The position numbers and the translations under genes were made by a program. DNA of 64,000 nucleotides from Chelatococcus sp. YT9 (GTDB taxonomy: Bacteria > Pseudomonadota > Alphaproteobacteria > Rhizobiales > Beijerinckiaceae): assembly GCF_018398315.1 (NCBI RefSeq), contig NZ_JAHBRW010000002.1, positions 976,637-1,040,636 of the forward strand, written 5' to 3'. Shown here piece by piece: positions 45,988 to 55,151 of this stretch (positions are counted from its first letter, which is position 1; each line of letters starts with the position of its first letter). Below the pieces are notes generated by a model that was not told the DNA's origin, ran no database searches, and saw only the letters and a list, made by a program, of their open reading frames with translations.

Positions 45988-47034
45988 GTGTCAGATCGCA
46001 CGCAACCCTCTGAGGCGGTGCTTTCCATCAACGGACTGACCACTGCCTTTCCGACACCTTATGGCGAGTTCAAGGCGGTCGACAACGTCACTCTTGAAGT
46101 ACGCGCGCATGAACGCGTGGCCGTTGTGGGTGAGTCCGGCTCGGGCAAGTCGATGCTGATGCTGTCGATTCTGCGGCTTGTGCCGGAGCCCGGCAAGATT
46201 GTTGCGGGGGAAGTCTGCTTCGATGGCCGCGACATTGCCGCCATTAGTGCCCGCGACATGGCGGACCTGCGCGGAAGCGAGATCGCGCTGATCTTTCAGG
46301 ATCCGATGTCGTCATGGAACCCGGTCAAGCGCATCGGCCAGCAGATCGCCGAGGCGATGAAGCTGCACCGCAAGATCGAGCGCAAGAGCATCCGCGACCG
46401 CGTCGTCGATCTCTTACGCAAGGTCGGCATTCCCTCGCCCAAGGAGCGTGCGAGGTCCTATCCGCACGAGTTCTCGGGCGGCATGCGCCAGCGCGGCATG
46501 ATCGGGATGGGCCTTTCCAACAATCCCAAGCTCCTGATCGCCGACGAGCCGACCACCGCGCTCGATGTCACCGTGCAGGATCAGGTGATCCGACTGCTGC
46601 GCGACGTCAATGAGCAGTACGGCACCGCACTTATCCTGATCACGCACAATCTGGCGCTGGTCGCGAGCCTCGCAGAGCGCGTCGTGGTCATGTATGCCGG
46701 CCGCGTCATGGAAAGAGGTACGGCCGAGCAGATTTTCCGCGCACCCCAGCATCCCTATACCTGGGGCCTGCTGCAGTCAGTGCCGCGCATCGACCAGGAT
46801 TCCGGGCAGGACCTGATTGGCATCCCGGGCTCGCCCCTTGACAACAGCCAGAAGATCGCCGGGTGCAAGTTCAATCCCCGCTGCCGGTTCAAGATCGACC
46901 GCTGCATGGTGGAGGAGCCGGGGCTGATCCCGGTTGGAGACGGTCAGGTCGCCCGCTGCTGGGTGATGATGAAGAACACGGCGTTTCAAAAAGATGATCA
47001 TGCAACCAATCAAGCCAGCCACGCCACTGCTTGA
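45988..47034 (+). CDS. ABC transporter ATPase, DppD type (2)
   Basis: A 348-residue ATPase with a GTG start at 45988 behind AAGGAG. Walker A is GESGSGKSM, the signature is [12 protein letters not shown], Walker B is [12 protein letters not shown] and the H-loop is ITHNLA. The oligopeptide C-terminal extension with Cys residues ([14 protein letters not shown]) is complete. The 3' end overlaps the DppF-type gene by about 41 bp, more than elsewhere in the operon. Confidence 0.93.
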   Translation: MSDRTQPSEAVLSINGLTTAFPTPYGEFKAVDNVTLEVRAHERVAVVGESGSGKSMLMLSILRLVPEPGKIVAGEVCFDGRDIAAISARDMADLRGSEIALIFQDPMSSWNPVKRIGQQIAEAMKLHRKIERKSIRDRVVDLLRKVGIPSPKERARSYPHEFSGGMRQRGMIGMGLSNNPKLLIADEPTTALDVTVQDQVIRLLRDVNEQYGTALILITHNLALVASLAERVVVMYAGRVMERGTAEQIFRAPQHPYTWGLLQSVPRIDQDSGQDLIGIPGSPLDNSQKIAGCKFNPRCRFKIDRCMVEEPGLIPVGDGQVARCWVMMKNTAFQKDDHATNQASHATA

Positions 47035-48010
47035 GGCCACAGGCCTCTCCAAGCAGTTCCCGCTCGCGCGCGGCTTTGGCCGCAAAACCATCCTGCGCGC
47101 CGTCGACAACGTCACGATGCACATCAACGCCGGTGAGACGCTCGGTCTGATAGGCGAATCCGGCTGCGGCAAGTCCACGCTGGGTCGCATGATCTCGCAG
47201 CTCATGGACCCGAGCAGCGGCACCATCCGCTTCGACGGGCAAGATATCAGCCAGCTGCCGCGGCCTGAGCGACGGCGCGTGCGACAGCAGATTCAGACGA
47301 TCTTCCAGGATCCCTACAGTTCGCTGAATCCGGTCATGACGGTGCGCGATATCATCGCGGAGCCCTTGCGCAATTTCGATGTGGCAAAGGGGCCGGACGC
47401 CGACCGCAAGATCCGTGAGGTGCTCGACCTCTGTGGCATCCCAGCCAGCGCGATGATCAAGTACCCGCGCGAATTCTCCGGCGGCCAGCGCCAGCGCATT
47501 GGCATCGCGCGAGCCCTCGTGCTCAAGCCCCGCTTCATCGTTGCCGACGAGCCGGTATCCGCACTTGACGTGTCGATCCAGGCGCAGATCGTCAACTTCC
47601 TTCGCGATCTGCAGCGCGAGTTCAAGCTGTCCTACCTGTTCATCGGCCATGACATGGCCGTGGTGCGGCACATCTCCCACCGCGTTTCTGTGATGTATCT
47701 CGGTCGCATCGTCGAGACCGCACCCTCCTCGCGCATCTATGCCGATCCGCGACACCCCTACACGCAGGCCTTACTAAGTTCGGTGCCGATCCCCGATCCG
47801 GCTCGTGAAGCCAAGCGCCAGGCGAAGGAACTGAAGGGCGAGATCCCGTCGCCGCTCGCCCCGCCACCCGGCTGCCATTTCAATCCGCGCTGCGCCATCG
47901 CCGACCTGGCAATCTGCACCGCATCCGTGCCGCCGCTCACTGGCCTGACGCCAGACCACCAAGCGGCCTGCCATCTCCAGGAGCGCGCCAAAGTGCTCCC
48001 GGCCGCGTAA
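46994..48010 (+). CDS. ABC transporter ATPase, DppF type (2)
   Basis: A 338-residue ATPase; ATG 46994 or the in-frame ATG at 47000 may start it. Walker A is GESGCGKST, the signature is FSGGQRQRIGIARAL, Walker B is FIVADEPVSALD and the H-loop is IGHDMAVV. The C-terminal CHFNPRCAIADLAIC completes the family pattern. It closes the permease/ATPase block that lies between two related binding-protein genes. Confidence 0.93.
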   Translation: MIMQPIKPATPLLEATGLSKQFPLARGFGRKTILRAVDNVTMHINAGETLGLIGESGCGKSTLGRMISQLMDPSSGTIRFDGQDISQLPRPERRRVRQQIQTIFQDPYSSLNPVMTVRDIIAEPLRNFDVAKGPDADRKIREVLDLCGIPASAMIKYPREFSGGQRQRIGIARALVLKPRFIVADEPVSALDVSIQAQIVNFLRDLQREFKLSYLFIGHDMAVVRHISHRVSVMYLGRIVETAPSSRIYADPRHPYTQALLSSVPIPDPAREAKRQAKELKGEIPSPLAPPPGCHFNPRCAIADLAICTASVPPLTGLTPDHQAACHLQERAKVLPAA

Positions 48011-48669
48011 ATCGACCGGCGCTCGAGTGAGGTGTAGACCTGGGGCGGTCCAGGCGGAAGCGGTACTTCCTGATGGAACCCAACTGAGTTGGCGGAAAGT
48101 AGGTTCAGGCTAACGCCCGCGCGTTTGACGTATTCGCCCCGCCCGTAGCCTGACGCGGCCATAGACAACCGGCACTCTCGGGTCCCGTTCCTCACGCTGA
48201 AGATGGCGGGCCGCTGACCGCAGCGAAGACAAGATTGCCTTTACCGGCGCTTAGCGGCCGGTAGTCGTAGGAGGCGCGCCGCACGCATGACCAGACCGAG
48301 ACCGGCCCCCCGCTGGCCGGGTATCCTCCTCACTAAAAACCAACCGGCCCATCACCGCGACGCGGAAGCTCCAGTCCTCAATGCTGTCGAGCAAGCATCG
48401 CGGCGGGCGATACGGCTCAGGATCATCTCGCTCAAAGGCAGATTTCCCTCGACAGGTCGAAGAGGCCGGCGTCGTGATGAACAAGTGTCGTTAGCCAGCG
48501 ATATCTGCCGAAAAGCTCAGGCGGCGGAATGAGTTGGCGTGAGGCTCCAGCCATCACTCGATCTTCGGCCTGATCGAGATCGTAGATTGACATAGAATCA
48601 TACAATATGTAGCGTTTTAACGGATTGTTATAGCGTGGCGTGGACCGCGCGTAAGCTGGGGGATGTCAT
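48011..48669. other. intergenic region before the second Dpp binding protein
   Basis: About 659 bp with no recognisable gene. A 7-bp stem-loop (TACCGGC/GCCGGTA, 48242-48263) lies in the middle. The right end becomes AT-rich and carries operator site 8. Small open frames on both strands lack family resemblance. Confidence 0.5.
48589..48606. promoter_or_regulatory. degenerate operator, site 8 (second Dpp binding protein)
   Basis: CATACAAT at 48599-48606 is one intact half of the shared operator; the other arm (AGAAT) is degenerate. Read on the minus strand with flanks it is ATATTGTATGATTCTATG, nearly the same as site 4. It ends 63 bp before the start codon. Confidence 0.5.
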
Positions 48670-50265
48670 ATGCGGGATTGGAATCTCACGCGGCGTGGTA
48701 TCCTGAGGACGTCCTTCGGCATGTCGGCAGCGATAGTCTGGAAGCCCGCTTTCGCGCAGCAAAAGACCACGCTGGTCGGCGCGCTCGAGGGGGATCCGAC
48801 CGTGTTCAACGCCGCTGTCAGCTCCGCGATCTCCACCTACGTCACCAGTTCCCCGATCCATCAAGGCCTGACGCGCATCAAGCCCGACGGGTCAATCGAG
48901 CCGCTGCTTGCCAAAAGCTGGGAGATCAGCCCAGACGGCAAGACCTACGTTTTCACGCTGCGCGACGACGTTCTGTGGCAGGACGGCCGGCCGTTCACGT
49001 CGGCCGACGTCAAGTTCACCATTGAGAACGCGATCAAGACGATTCAGCCGCGGGGCAAAGCGGCCTATACGCCCGTGACAGCAGTGGACGCGCCGAATGC
49101 CAGCACCGTGGTGTACCGCTTGTCCGCCCCCTCCGCCGAGCTGATGATGGCGACCGATGCAGTCTGCGCACCCATCATCCCAAAGCATCTGTGGGAAGGA
49201 AAGAACCTCGCCACCGACCCACTCAACCAGAAGCCAGTCGGCACCGGGCCCTACAAGCTCGTCAGCTATCAGCGCGGCCGCGAGGTGCGATACGAGAAGA
49301 ACGAGAACTATTTCATCAAGGGTAGGCCGATGGTGGACGAGGTCGTCCTGCGCATCATGCCCGATCCGGCATCGCGCGTTGCCGCCTTCCAGCAGGGCGA
49401 GCTCGACATGATGTACTACAATGCGCTGCCACAGTCGGAGGCGATCCGACTGTCAAAGTTGCCCGGCAACAAGCTTACGCGCTCGGTTAATCGCGGTGCG
49501 GCCTACCACATCGTGCTCAACCTGAAGAACCAGCACCTCGCCAACAAAGAGGTGCGGAAGGCTATAGCGCACGCCATCGACCGCAAGTTCATCCGCGAAA
49601 ACATCGATGGCGGCATGACAGCGTCCGAGCAGCTGGGTCCGGTCTCGCCAGCAGATCCCCTCTATAATAAGAAGCTGGTCGACTATACGTTCGACGCCGC
49701 GCAGGCCAACAGGATGCTGGATGAGGCAGGCTTCAAGCGGGGTGCCGACGGCACGCGCTTCGAACTAGAGCTCGGCTGGGCCTCGTCACTGGGGTCTGCC
49801 GCCAATATCGCCGACATCATCAAGCAGAACCTGGCGGCGGTCGGGATCAAGCTCAATCTTTTTTCCGCCGACCGCGCCGCCTTTGACCAGCGCGCTTATG
49901 CCACCGGCAATTTCGCCATGACCATCGAGGCCGTCGCAATAGGACCGGGCGTCGGCGGCATCGAGCGCTTCTACAATTCCAACAACATTCGACCTGTTCC
50001 TTACACCAACAATTCTGATTATCGGAGCGAGGAGGTCGACGCGCTCTTTACCAAGCAGCGCTCCATCCTGGATCCGGTGGAGCGCAAGGCCGTCTATGAC
50101 CGGATCCAGGAAGTCATCTGGGACGAGTTGCCGATCCTCCCGCTCTACCAAGTCGTGTTCTTCAGCATCACCCGCTCCAACTACGTAACCGATGTCTACG
50201 AAGAAGGTGGCAATGGCAGCTGGGCGACCTATGAGGATGCCAAGATCGTCGGCGTGCACAAATAG
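48670..50265 (+). CDS. Dpp/opine-type ABC transporter substrate-binding protein (B)
   Basis: A 531-residue family 5 binding protein. The N-terminus MRDWNLTRRGILRTSFGMS has a twin-arginine motif (TRRGIL), with cleavage expected near PAFAQQ. It aligns along its whole length with the protein at 42324: both have TTLVGxLExDP, TSSPxHQGLT, PLLAKSWEISPDG, LTSSEQLGPVSP versus MTASEQLGPVSP, and VVFxxxxRxxY. It sits after the permease/ATPase block and has its own operator-like site, so the importer probably has two interchangeable receptors of different ligand preference. Confidence 0.92.
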   Translation: MRDWNLTRRGILRTSFGMSAAIVWKPAFAQQKTTLVGALEGDPTVFNAAVSSAISTYVTSSPIHQGLTRIKPDGSIEPLLAKSWEISPDGKTYVFTLRDDVLWQDGRPFTSADVKFTIENAIKTIQPRGKAAYTPVTAVDAPNASTVVYRLSAPSAELMMATDAVCAPIIPKHLWEGKNLATDPLNQKPVGTGPYKLVSYQRGREVRYEKNENYFIKGRPMVDEVVLRIMPDPASRVAAFQQGELDMMYYNALPQSEAIRLSKLPGNKLTRSVNRGAAYHIVLNLKNQHLANKEVRKAIAHAIDRKFIRENIDGGMTASEQLGPVSPADPLYNKKLVDYTFDAAQANRMLDEAGFKRGADGTRFELELGWASSLGSAANIADIIKQNLAAVGIKLNLFSADRAAFDQRAYATGNFAMTIEAVAIGPGVGGIERFYNSNNIRPVPYTNNSDYRSEEVDALFTKQRSILDPVERKAVYDRIQEVIWDELPILPLYQVVFFSITRSNYVTDVYEEGGNGSWATYEDAKIVGVHK

Positions 50266-50609
50266 GATGCGAGGCGGTCGGCGGCCGCGCCGGCCCCCCG
50301 CATATGTTATTCCCGTAATAATATTTGTGAAAATAAGCACGGATTTTCTGAGTATATCATCAGCGATGACAGTTTAAGGGCACGATATTACCGTATGCGG
50401 CTGTTGCTACGCGACGCGCTGTAAGACGGGTACACGTTAACAGTGGGCCAGTGAATGCAGGCCCGGGATTGCTGACGTTCGCGGATCGTGTCTGTTGCAA
50501 CGGCTGAAAGCTGCGCTTTGTTCAGACGGGTGCGTCGCGCGGCAACGTTGTGGAAGGACTGGAGTCACGAAGTCATCAAAGTATCACGCTTCCTGCCTAG
50601 GAGCGGAGG
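50266..50609. other. intergenic region upstream of the MFS gene
   Basis: 344 bp with no recognisable gene. Bases 50305-50370 are AT-rich (TTATTCCCGTAATAATATTT) and are the likeliest promoter zone for the MFS gene. The shared operator is not present here. Confidence 0.45.
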
Positions 50610-51776
50610 ATGCGACAACATTTCCGCGTCCTGACCATTCTTGCGCTGACTCAGATCACCGGTTGGGGTGCAGTCGGCGTTCTGCCCGTGATCGCAGAAC
50701 CAATCTCATTGGATTTCAGAAGTTCCCTGCCATCGGTCTTCGTCGCAACCACTGTGATGTTCGTCGCCATGGGTATCGCTGCACCTTGGGCCAGTTGGGC
50801 GTTTCGACGGTTCGGAACACGTGAGGTGATGGCCGCGGGAGCAGCTTTGATCGGCTTGGGGCTATGTTTGCTTGCGCTTTCACCGAACCTTCCGGTCTTT
50901 TGGGGTAGCTGGGCGCTGACCGGCGTGGCCGGCGCAATGTTCCTGACAACTTCGGCCTACGCGTACATCGCCGAATATGCAGGGGATCGCGCGCGCAGCT
51001 TGATCGGAACGCTGATGGTGGTGACTGGCCTCGCGGGGAGCATCTTCTGGCCCGTCACGGCCTTTCTCGAAACGCTCGTTGGCTGGCGTGGGGCGGTCCT
51101 TGTCTATGCGAGCGTCATGATTTTGATTGTTGGGCCGGTGGTTCGCTACGGCTTGGCCCCGACCAGAAGGGGGATGACGACAGACAATCATCGGGGAAAC
51201 GCGCAAAAGGGGCCAGTCTTCGTCCTACTGGTCGCGGCCATAGCCTTGAACAGTTTTGTCACTTTCGGAGTCGAGGCTGTTGGAATTCAATTCCTGCAGG
51301 CGATGGGAATGGAGCTCGCCGCAGCGGTCGCGATCGCCTCGTTACTTGGGGTGTTCAAAGTTGCCGGTCGCGTTATCGATCTTCTCGGCGGGGGCGGTTG
51401 GGATGGCTTGTCCACCGGGATCGTAGCGGGCGCGATGATTCCGATGGGCCTCGCGGCGATCTGGATAGGTGGTGCGGGAACTCTGGCGATAGCTGGTTAT
51501 CTCTTGCTGTTTGGGATCGGAAGCGGCGCCTTTGCCGTCGCACGGGCGACCATGCCGCTCGTCTTCTATAATAATGCCGACTATGCGGCTGCGATGGCTT
51601 CGATTGCCCTGCCGATGAACTTGATCAATGCGCTGGCGCCTCCGACTCTCGCGTTCCTGATGAGTGGTATCGGAGCACAGGGCGTTTTTGCTATGCTCGG
51701 CGGGCTCAGCCTCGCCGCCTTCGGGCTTCTGTTGCGATTGAACTTCATGCGTGTCCGAAGGACGGTTGCCGGCTAA
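50610..51776 (+). CDS. MFS transporter
   Basis: A 388-residue major facilitator protein with about twelve hydrophobic helices. The loop 2-3 region is ASWAFRRFGTREVMAAGAALIGLG (in pieces), a form of the GxxxDRxGRR motif, and the opening is LTILALTQITGWGAVGVLPVIAEPI. It resembles small-molecule MFS carriers, but no substrate marks are visible. GGAGCGGAGG precedes the ATG. It is a single gene between the island and the IclR gene, convergent with the latter, with no shared operator in front. Confidence 0.88.
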   Translation: MRQHFRVLTILALTQITGWGAVGVLPVIAEPISLDFRSSLPSVFVATTVMFVAMGIAAPWASWAFRRFGTREVMAAGAALIGLGLCLLALSPNLPVFWGSWALTGVAGAMFLTTSAYAYIAEYAGDRARSLIGTLMVVTGLAGSIFWPVTAFLETLVGWRGAVLVYASVMILIVGPVVRYGLAPTRRGMTTDNHRGNAQKGPVFVLLVAAIALNSFVTFGVEAVGIQFLQAMGMELAAAVAIASLLGVFKVAGRVIDLLGGGGWDGLSTGIVAGAMIPMGLAAIWIGGAGTLAIAGYLLLFGIGSGAFAVARATMPLVFYNNADYAAAMASIALPMNLINALAPPTLAFLMSGIGAQGVFAMLGGLSLAAFGLLLRLNFMRVRRTVAG

Positions 51777-51921
51777 ATGCAACTGCTTTTGGCCATACGA
51801 ACAAGCCGGATGTCACTTCTCAGGCGGCGCCATCGAGCACCTGAACAGTCGCGGCTGCTCAGCCTCTGAGATGCGCAAAATCGTGCGTAAATTGAATTGC
51901 GATCTCGACATTGAACTGAAA

Positions 51922-52689
51922 TCAACCGCCCAAGCTCCGCGATATGGCATCAGCTGTCCGCAACAGTTCCGAGAGCATTTGGTCGGAGAGTTCTTCTGCA
52001 TTCGCCACAAACGTGACGCTCAGGGCGGCGGTCACTCGCTGCTCCGCGTTGCGCAGAGGTACGGAAACGGCTCTCACGCCGCTAATGAATTCTCCCCGGT
52101 CTACAGCCCAGCCATTGCGACGGATGTCATCAATCTCCTTTTGAAGCATCACTGGGTCCACAATCGTAGCATCAGTATGCCGCGATAGCTCGAGTGCAAG
52201 AAGCGAGGCGACTTCCTTCTCATCTGAGAACGCGAGCAGCACCTTGCTTGCTGCCCCGGCGTGAAGTGGGAAACGACTTCCCACCTGAGCCGCGATGCTA
52301 AATGGACCGCTGCCCAATGCGACGCCGACGACAACCGCCTCTTGGCCGTCCTTGATCGTCACCTTCACCGTCTGTCCGCGACGATAGGCAAGGTCCTCCA
52401 TGTATGGACGGCTCGCACTTGCAATGTCTGGCGGCGTCGACACATGCCGCGCCAGACGTACGAGAGTTGGTCCCAGCGAAAAAGCGGCGTCGCTATAGTG
52501 ACGTTGTACCACGCCGTGCTCAGCAAGAGTATTGAGCATGCGATATACTGTGGTGCGGGAAATCTTTAGTTCGCGGGAGAGCTTCGCGACTGACACCCCA
52601 TCGGGTGTCGCCTCAAGCGCGAATAAAACTGCCATCATCTTATCGATCACCGGAATCCGGTGGGTCGCAACAGCTCCAGCATACATCAT
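51922..52689 (-). CDS. IclR family transcriptional regulator
   Basis: A 255-residue regulator. The start is placed at 52689 (or the adjacent ATG 52686) because AAGGAG lies just upstream; a longer open frame to 52752 would run into the operator. The winged helix has PDGVSVAKLSRELKISRTTVYRMLNTLAEHG (in pieces, about residues 32-62), and the effector domain has the IclR GAASKVLLAF and RRNGWAVDRGEFISGVRAVSVP blocks. It is divergent from the sugar-acid operon, and the palindrome between them is the presumed binding site. Confidence 0.92.
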   Translation of the reverse strand: MMYAGAVATHRIPVIDKMMAVLFALEATPDGVSVAKLSRELKISRTTVYRMLNTLAEHGVVQRHYSDAAFSLGPTLVRLARHVSTPPDIASASRPYMEDLAYRRGQTVKVTIKDGQEAVVVGVALGSGPFSIAAQVGSRFPLHAGAASKVLLAFSDEKEVASLLALELSRHTDATIVDPVMLQKEIDDIRRNGWAVDRGEFISGVRAVSVPLRNAEQRVTAALSVTFVANAEELSDQMLSELLRTADAISRSLGG

Positions 52690-52745
52690 GAACTCCTTGA
52701 CACTGCACCGCTCATCCGACATGCTCAATTCAAATAAGAAGCATA

Positions 52746-52761
52746 GTTTCAAATATGAAAC
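52746..52761. promoter_or_regulatory. IclR-type operator palindrome
   Basis: GTTTCAAATATGAAAC has perfect 6-bp arms (GTTTCA/TGAAAC) with a 4-bp AT centre. It lies between the IclR gene and the binding-protein gene, 40 bp before the latter. IclR proteins bind pseudo-palindromes of this length, such as TGGAAATNATTTCCA-like boxes. Confidence 0.6.
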
Positions 52762-52801
52762 AAGAGGCCAGCTGGTCGAGGATGCTCACGGAGGAGACGA
52801 G

Positions 52802-54079
52802 ATGAAATATCTGACCCGGCGCGTTTTGGTTGCCGCCGCCTTTGTCCTTGCGGCGGGGCCCGCCGCTGCACAGCAGAAGACAATCACGTGGATCACGCAC
52901 CCGGTCATCTACGATGTGACCGGGAAAGGCGAGCTTCTGAAGAAATTCACTGAGGAGACGGGAATCAAGGTGGAGGTCACCACCTTTCCGACGGACGCGC
53001 TGGCTCAACGCATTCCAGCTGAGTTCATTGCCGGCAGTGACGCTTACGACGTCGTGACAATGGCCAATTTTTGGTCCGAGCGCTTGACCCGTTACGTCGA
53101 GCCCCTTGAGCCATACCTAGCAAAGAAGCCGGTTTCCGGCGGTATCGAGGCGTTCTCTGAAGGTTTTGTGCGCCAATTCCGCATCCCGCTAACTCCCGAA
53201 GGCAAGCTCTATGCAATCCCGTTGCGCATGTCGGTCGACATCCTGTTTTATCGCAAGGACATCCTTGAGCAGGCCGGCGTTGCGGTTCCAAAAACTCTCG
53301 ATGAGTACTACGCGGCGGCCAAGAAGCTGACGAAGGACACGGACGGAGACGGTAAGACGGACATCTACGGGGCAGTATACCAGGGAATTCAATCAAACCA
53401 GGGCCTTTATGACTGGTATGATTGGGCCGCTCCCCTCGGCGTCGACATCCTGACATCGGATGGCAAGAAGGCCGCCTTCAACACACCGCAGGCGGTCAAA
53501 GCGACTGAAATGCGCCGCCGTTTCGTCGCCGAAGGATTAGTCAATCCGGGGGTGCTTTCCTACAGCTTCGACGATGCCATCAGCGCTATGGCGCAGGGCA
53601 AAGCCGCAATGTCGATCATGTTCGATGCTTACTGGTCACAGCTGGAGAACAAAGAAAAAAGCCAGGTCGCCGGGAAGATCGGATACGCGGCTGCGCCGAG
53701 GGATCCGTCTGTGAGCGACGCCTATTTCGGGCGCGGATGGGGCTTGTTCATCAACGGCAAGTCGAAGAACAAGGATGCTGCTTGGGAGTTTATAAGCTGG
53801 CTCACGGCCCCCGAGCAACAGCTCTGGATGGCGGTGAACCACGGCAATCCCATCAGCCGGCCAGCCGTTGCTGCCCACCCCGACTTTGTCGCGAAGGTAC
53901 CGGTTGCGCCTGCATTGACCGAGGCTCTGCCTAGAGCACGGACTATGCCGGTCTCAGCCGAGTTTGTCCGAGTTCAGGACATCCTCGTCAAACACATCAG
54001 CGCCGCCCAGGCAGGTACCGTCTCAGCACGCGATGCCCTCGCCGCCGCTGAGCGCGAGGTGGCACCAATTCTAAAATAG
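52802..54079 (+). CDS. carbohydrate-type ABC transporter substrate-binding protein
   Basis: A 425-residue family 1 binding protein with signal peptide LTRRVLVAAAFVLAAGPA ending near AAAQQ. The start at 52802 has the site GGAGGAGACGAG; the long upstream frame is not coding. Near residue 180 it has KDTDGDGKTDIYG, the Ca-binding-like loop common in sugar-binding proteins, and later GKAAMSIMFDAYWSQLE. It heads the operon with two permeases and sugar-acid enzymes. A hairpin follows its stop codon. Confidence 0.92.
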   Translation: MKYLTRRVLVAAAFVLAAGPAAAQQKTITWITHPVIYDVTGKGELLKKFTEETGIKVEVTTFPTDALAQRIPAEFIAGSDAYDVVTMANFWSERLTRYVEPLEPYLAKKPVSGGIEAFSEGFVRQFRIPLTPEGKLYAIPLRMSVDILFYRKDILEQAGVAVPKTLDEYYAAAKKLTKDTDGDGKTDIYGAVYQGIQSNQGLYDWYDWAAPLGVDILTSDGKKAAFNTPQAVKATEMRRRFVAEGLVNPGVLSYSFDDAISAMAQGKAAMSIMFDAYWSQLENKEKSQVAGKIGYAAAPRDPSVSDAYFGRGWGLFINGKSKNKDAAWEFISWLTAPEQQLWMAVNHGNPISRPAVAAHPDFVAKVPVAPALTEALPRARTMPVSAEFVRVQDILVKHISAAQAGTVSARDALAAAEREVAPILK

Positions 54080-54088
54080 TCGGCCGGA

Positions 54089-54119
54089 TGAACGGGTCCG
54101 TGCCACTGGGATCCGTTCA
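54089..54119 (+). terminator. stem-loop after the sugar-binding-protein gene
   Basis: TGAACGGGTCC pairs with GGATCCGTTCA over 11 bp with one G-U pair and a 9-nt loop. It begins 10 bp after the stop codon and is followed by CTTCTCTCC rather than a clean U-run. It probably limits read-through or stabilises the binding-protein mRNA. Confidence 0.55.
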
Positions 54120-54164
54120 CTTCTCTCCAGACCTGTATCCAACCGCGAAAGACAACTCCCAGCG

Positions 54165-55151
54165 ATGGGTCGACCGATGCCGATGCAATCCGATAGCGCC
54201 GCGCTCGTACCACCGCCGCGCGCCTCACTCCCTGAACGGAGTTCGACGGCACGGCGGCGGCCGTTCCCTGAGTCAAGACTGCTTGGTGCCGGAGCGACAC
54301 CCTACTTGCTCGTGGCCCCTGCGATCCTGGCGCTCGCGGTCACTGTCGCGTATCCTATATTATACAACGTGTATATCAGTCTATTCGACTGGAACATCCT
54401 CGATTCTGATGCCCCGGAGCAGCTGGTCGGCCTGGGGAACTACCGCACAATTCTGGCCGATCCTGGCTTTTTACACTCGTTATGGATCACCGCCAGCTTC
54501 ACCATCGTCGCCGTCGGCATTGAGTTTGTTCTCGGATTGTCGCTCGCCATGCTCGTCAATGAGCAGATCTACGGCCGACGCCTGGTGCGCACCCTTCTCG
54601 TTGCACCAGTGATGGCGACCCCGATCGTTGTCGGCTTGATCTTCAAAGTGCTCTGGCACGCAGAATTCGGCGTCGTGAACTATCTTCTCGCCCTCATCGG
54701 TCTCGGGCCGGTTCACTGGCTCTCGGAGCCAACCACAGCGTTCATCGCTCTTCTGATCACCGAGGTCTGGCATAACACCGCTTTTGTGTTCCTTGTCATG
54801 CTCGGTGCCCTTCAAATGCTACCTGCGGAGCCTTACGAAGCGGCAGTCGTTGACGGGGCCTCACTGATCCAACGCTTCCGCTATGTTACCTTACCTCTCC
54901 TGCGGCCCGCGATCCTCGTGGCCCTGCTCTTCCGTCTGGTGTTCACCATCCGGTTGTTCGACGAAGTTTGGGCGCTGACGCGGGGCGGACCCCAGAGTGC
55001 TACTGAGACTATCTCAATCCTGATCTACAAGTCGGCCTTCGAACAGTTCCGAATGGGGTATGCGGCGGCACTGTCGATCCTGCTCCTGATCTTGACCGCT
55101 ATCCTGGCTCTCATTCTCATCCGCGTTCTCTACCGGAGTGAGCCCACATGA
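54165..55151 (+). CDS. carbohydrate ABC transporter permease, MalF type
   Basis: A 328-residue inner-membrane permease. After a Pro/Arg-rich cytoplasmic tail of about 45 residues the first helix begins PYLLVAPAILALAVTVAYP, followed by LFDWNI and GLGNYRTIL typical of this class. The EAA loop is EPYEAAVVDGASLIQRFRYVTLPLL (in pieces). ATGs at 54177 and 54183 are possible alternative starts. The end overlaps the second permease by 4 bp. Confidence 0.92.
   Translation: MGRPMPMQSDSAALVPPPRASLPERSSTARRRPFPESRLLGAGATPYLLVAPAILALAVTVAYPILYNVYISLFDWNILDSDAPEQLVGLGNYRTILADPGFLHSLWITASFTIVAVGIEFVLGLSLAMLVNEQIYGRRLVRTLLVAPVMATPIVVGLIFKVLWHAEFGVVNYLLALIGLGPVHWLSEPTTAFIALLITEVWHNTAFVFLVMLGALQMLPAEPYEAAVVDGASLIQRFRYVTLPLLRPAILVALLFRLVFTIRLFDEVWALTRGGPQSATETISILIYKSAFEQFRMGYAAALSILLLILTAILALILIRVLYRSEPT

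Noticed and set aside
46994-47034. Frameshift between the DppD- and DppF-type genes
   Set aside because: Both proteins have complete ends and starts for their families; the 41-bp overlap is long but does not break either protein.
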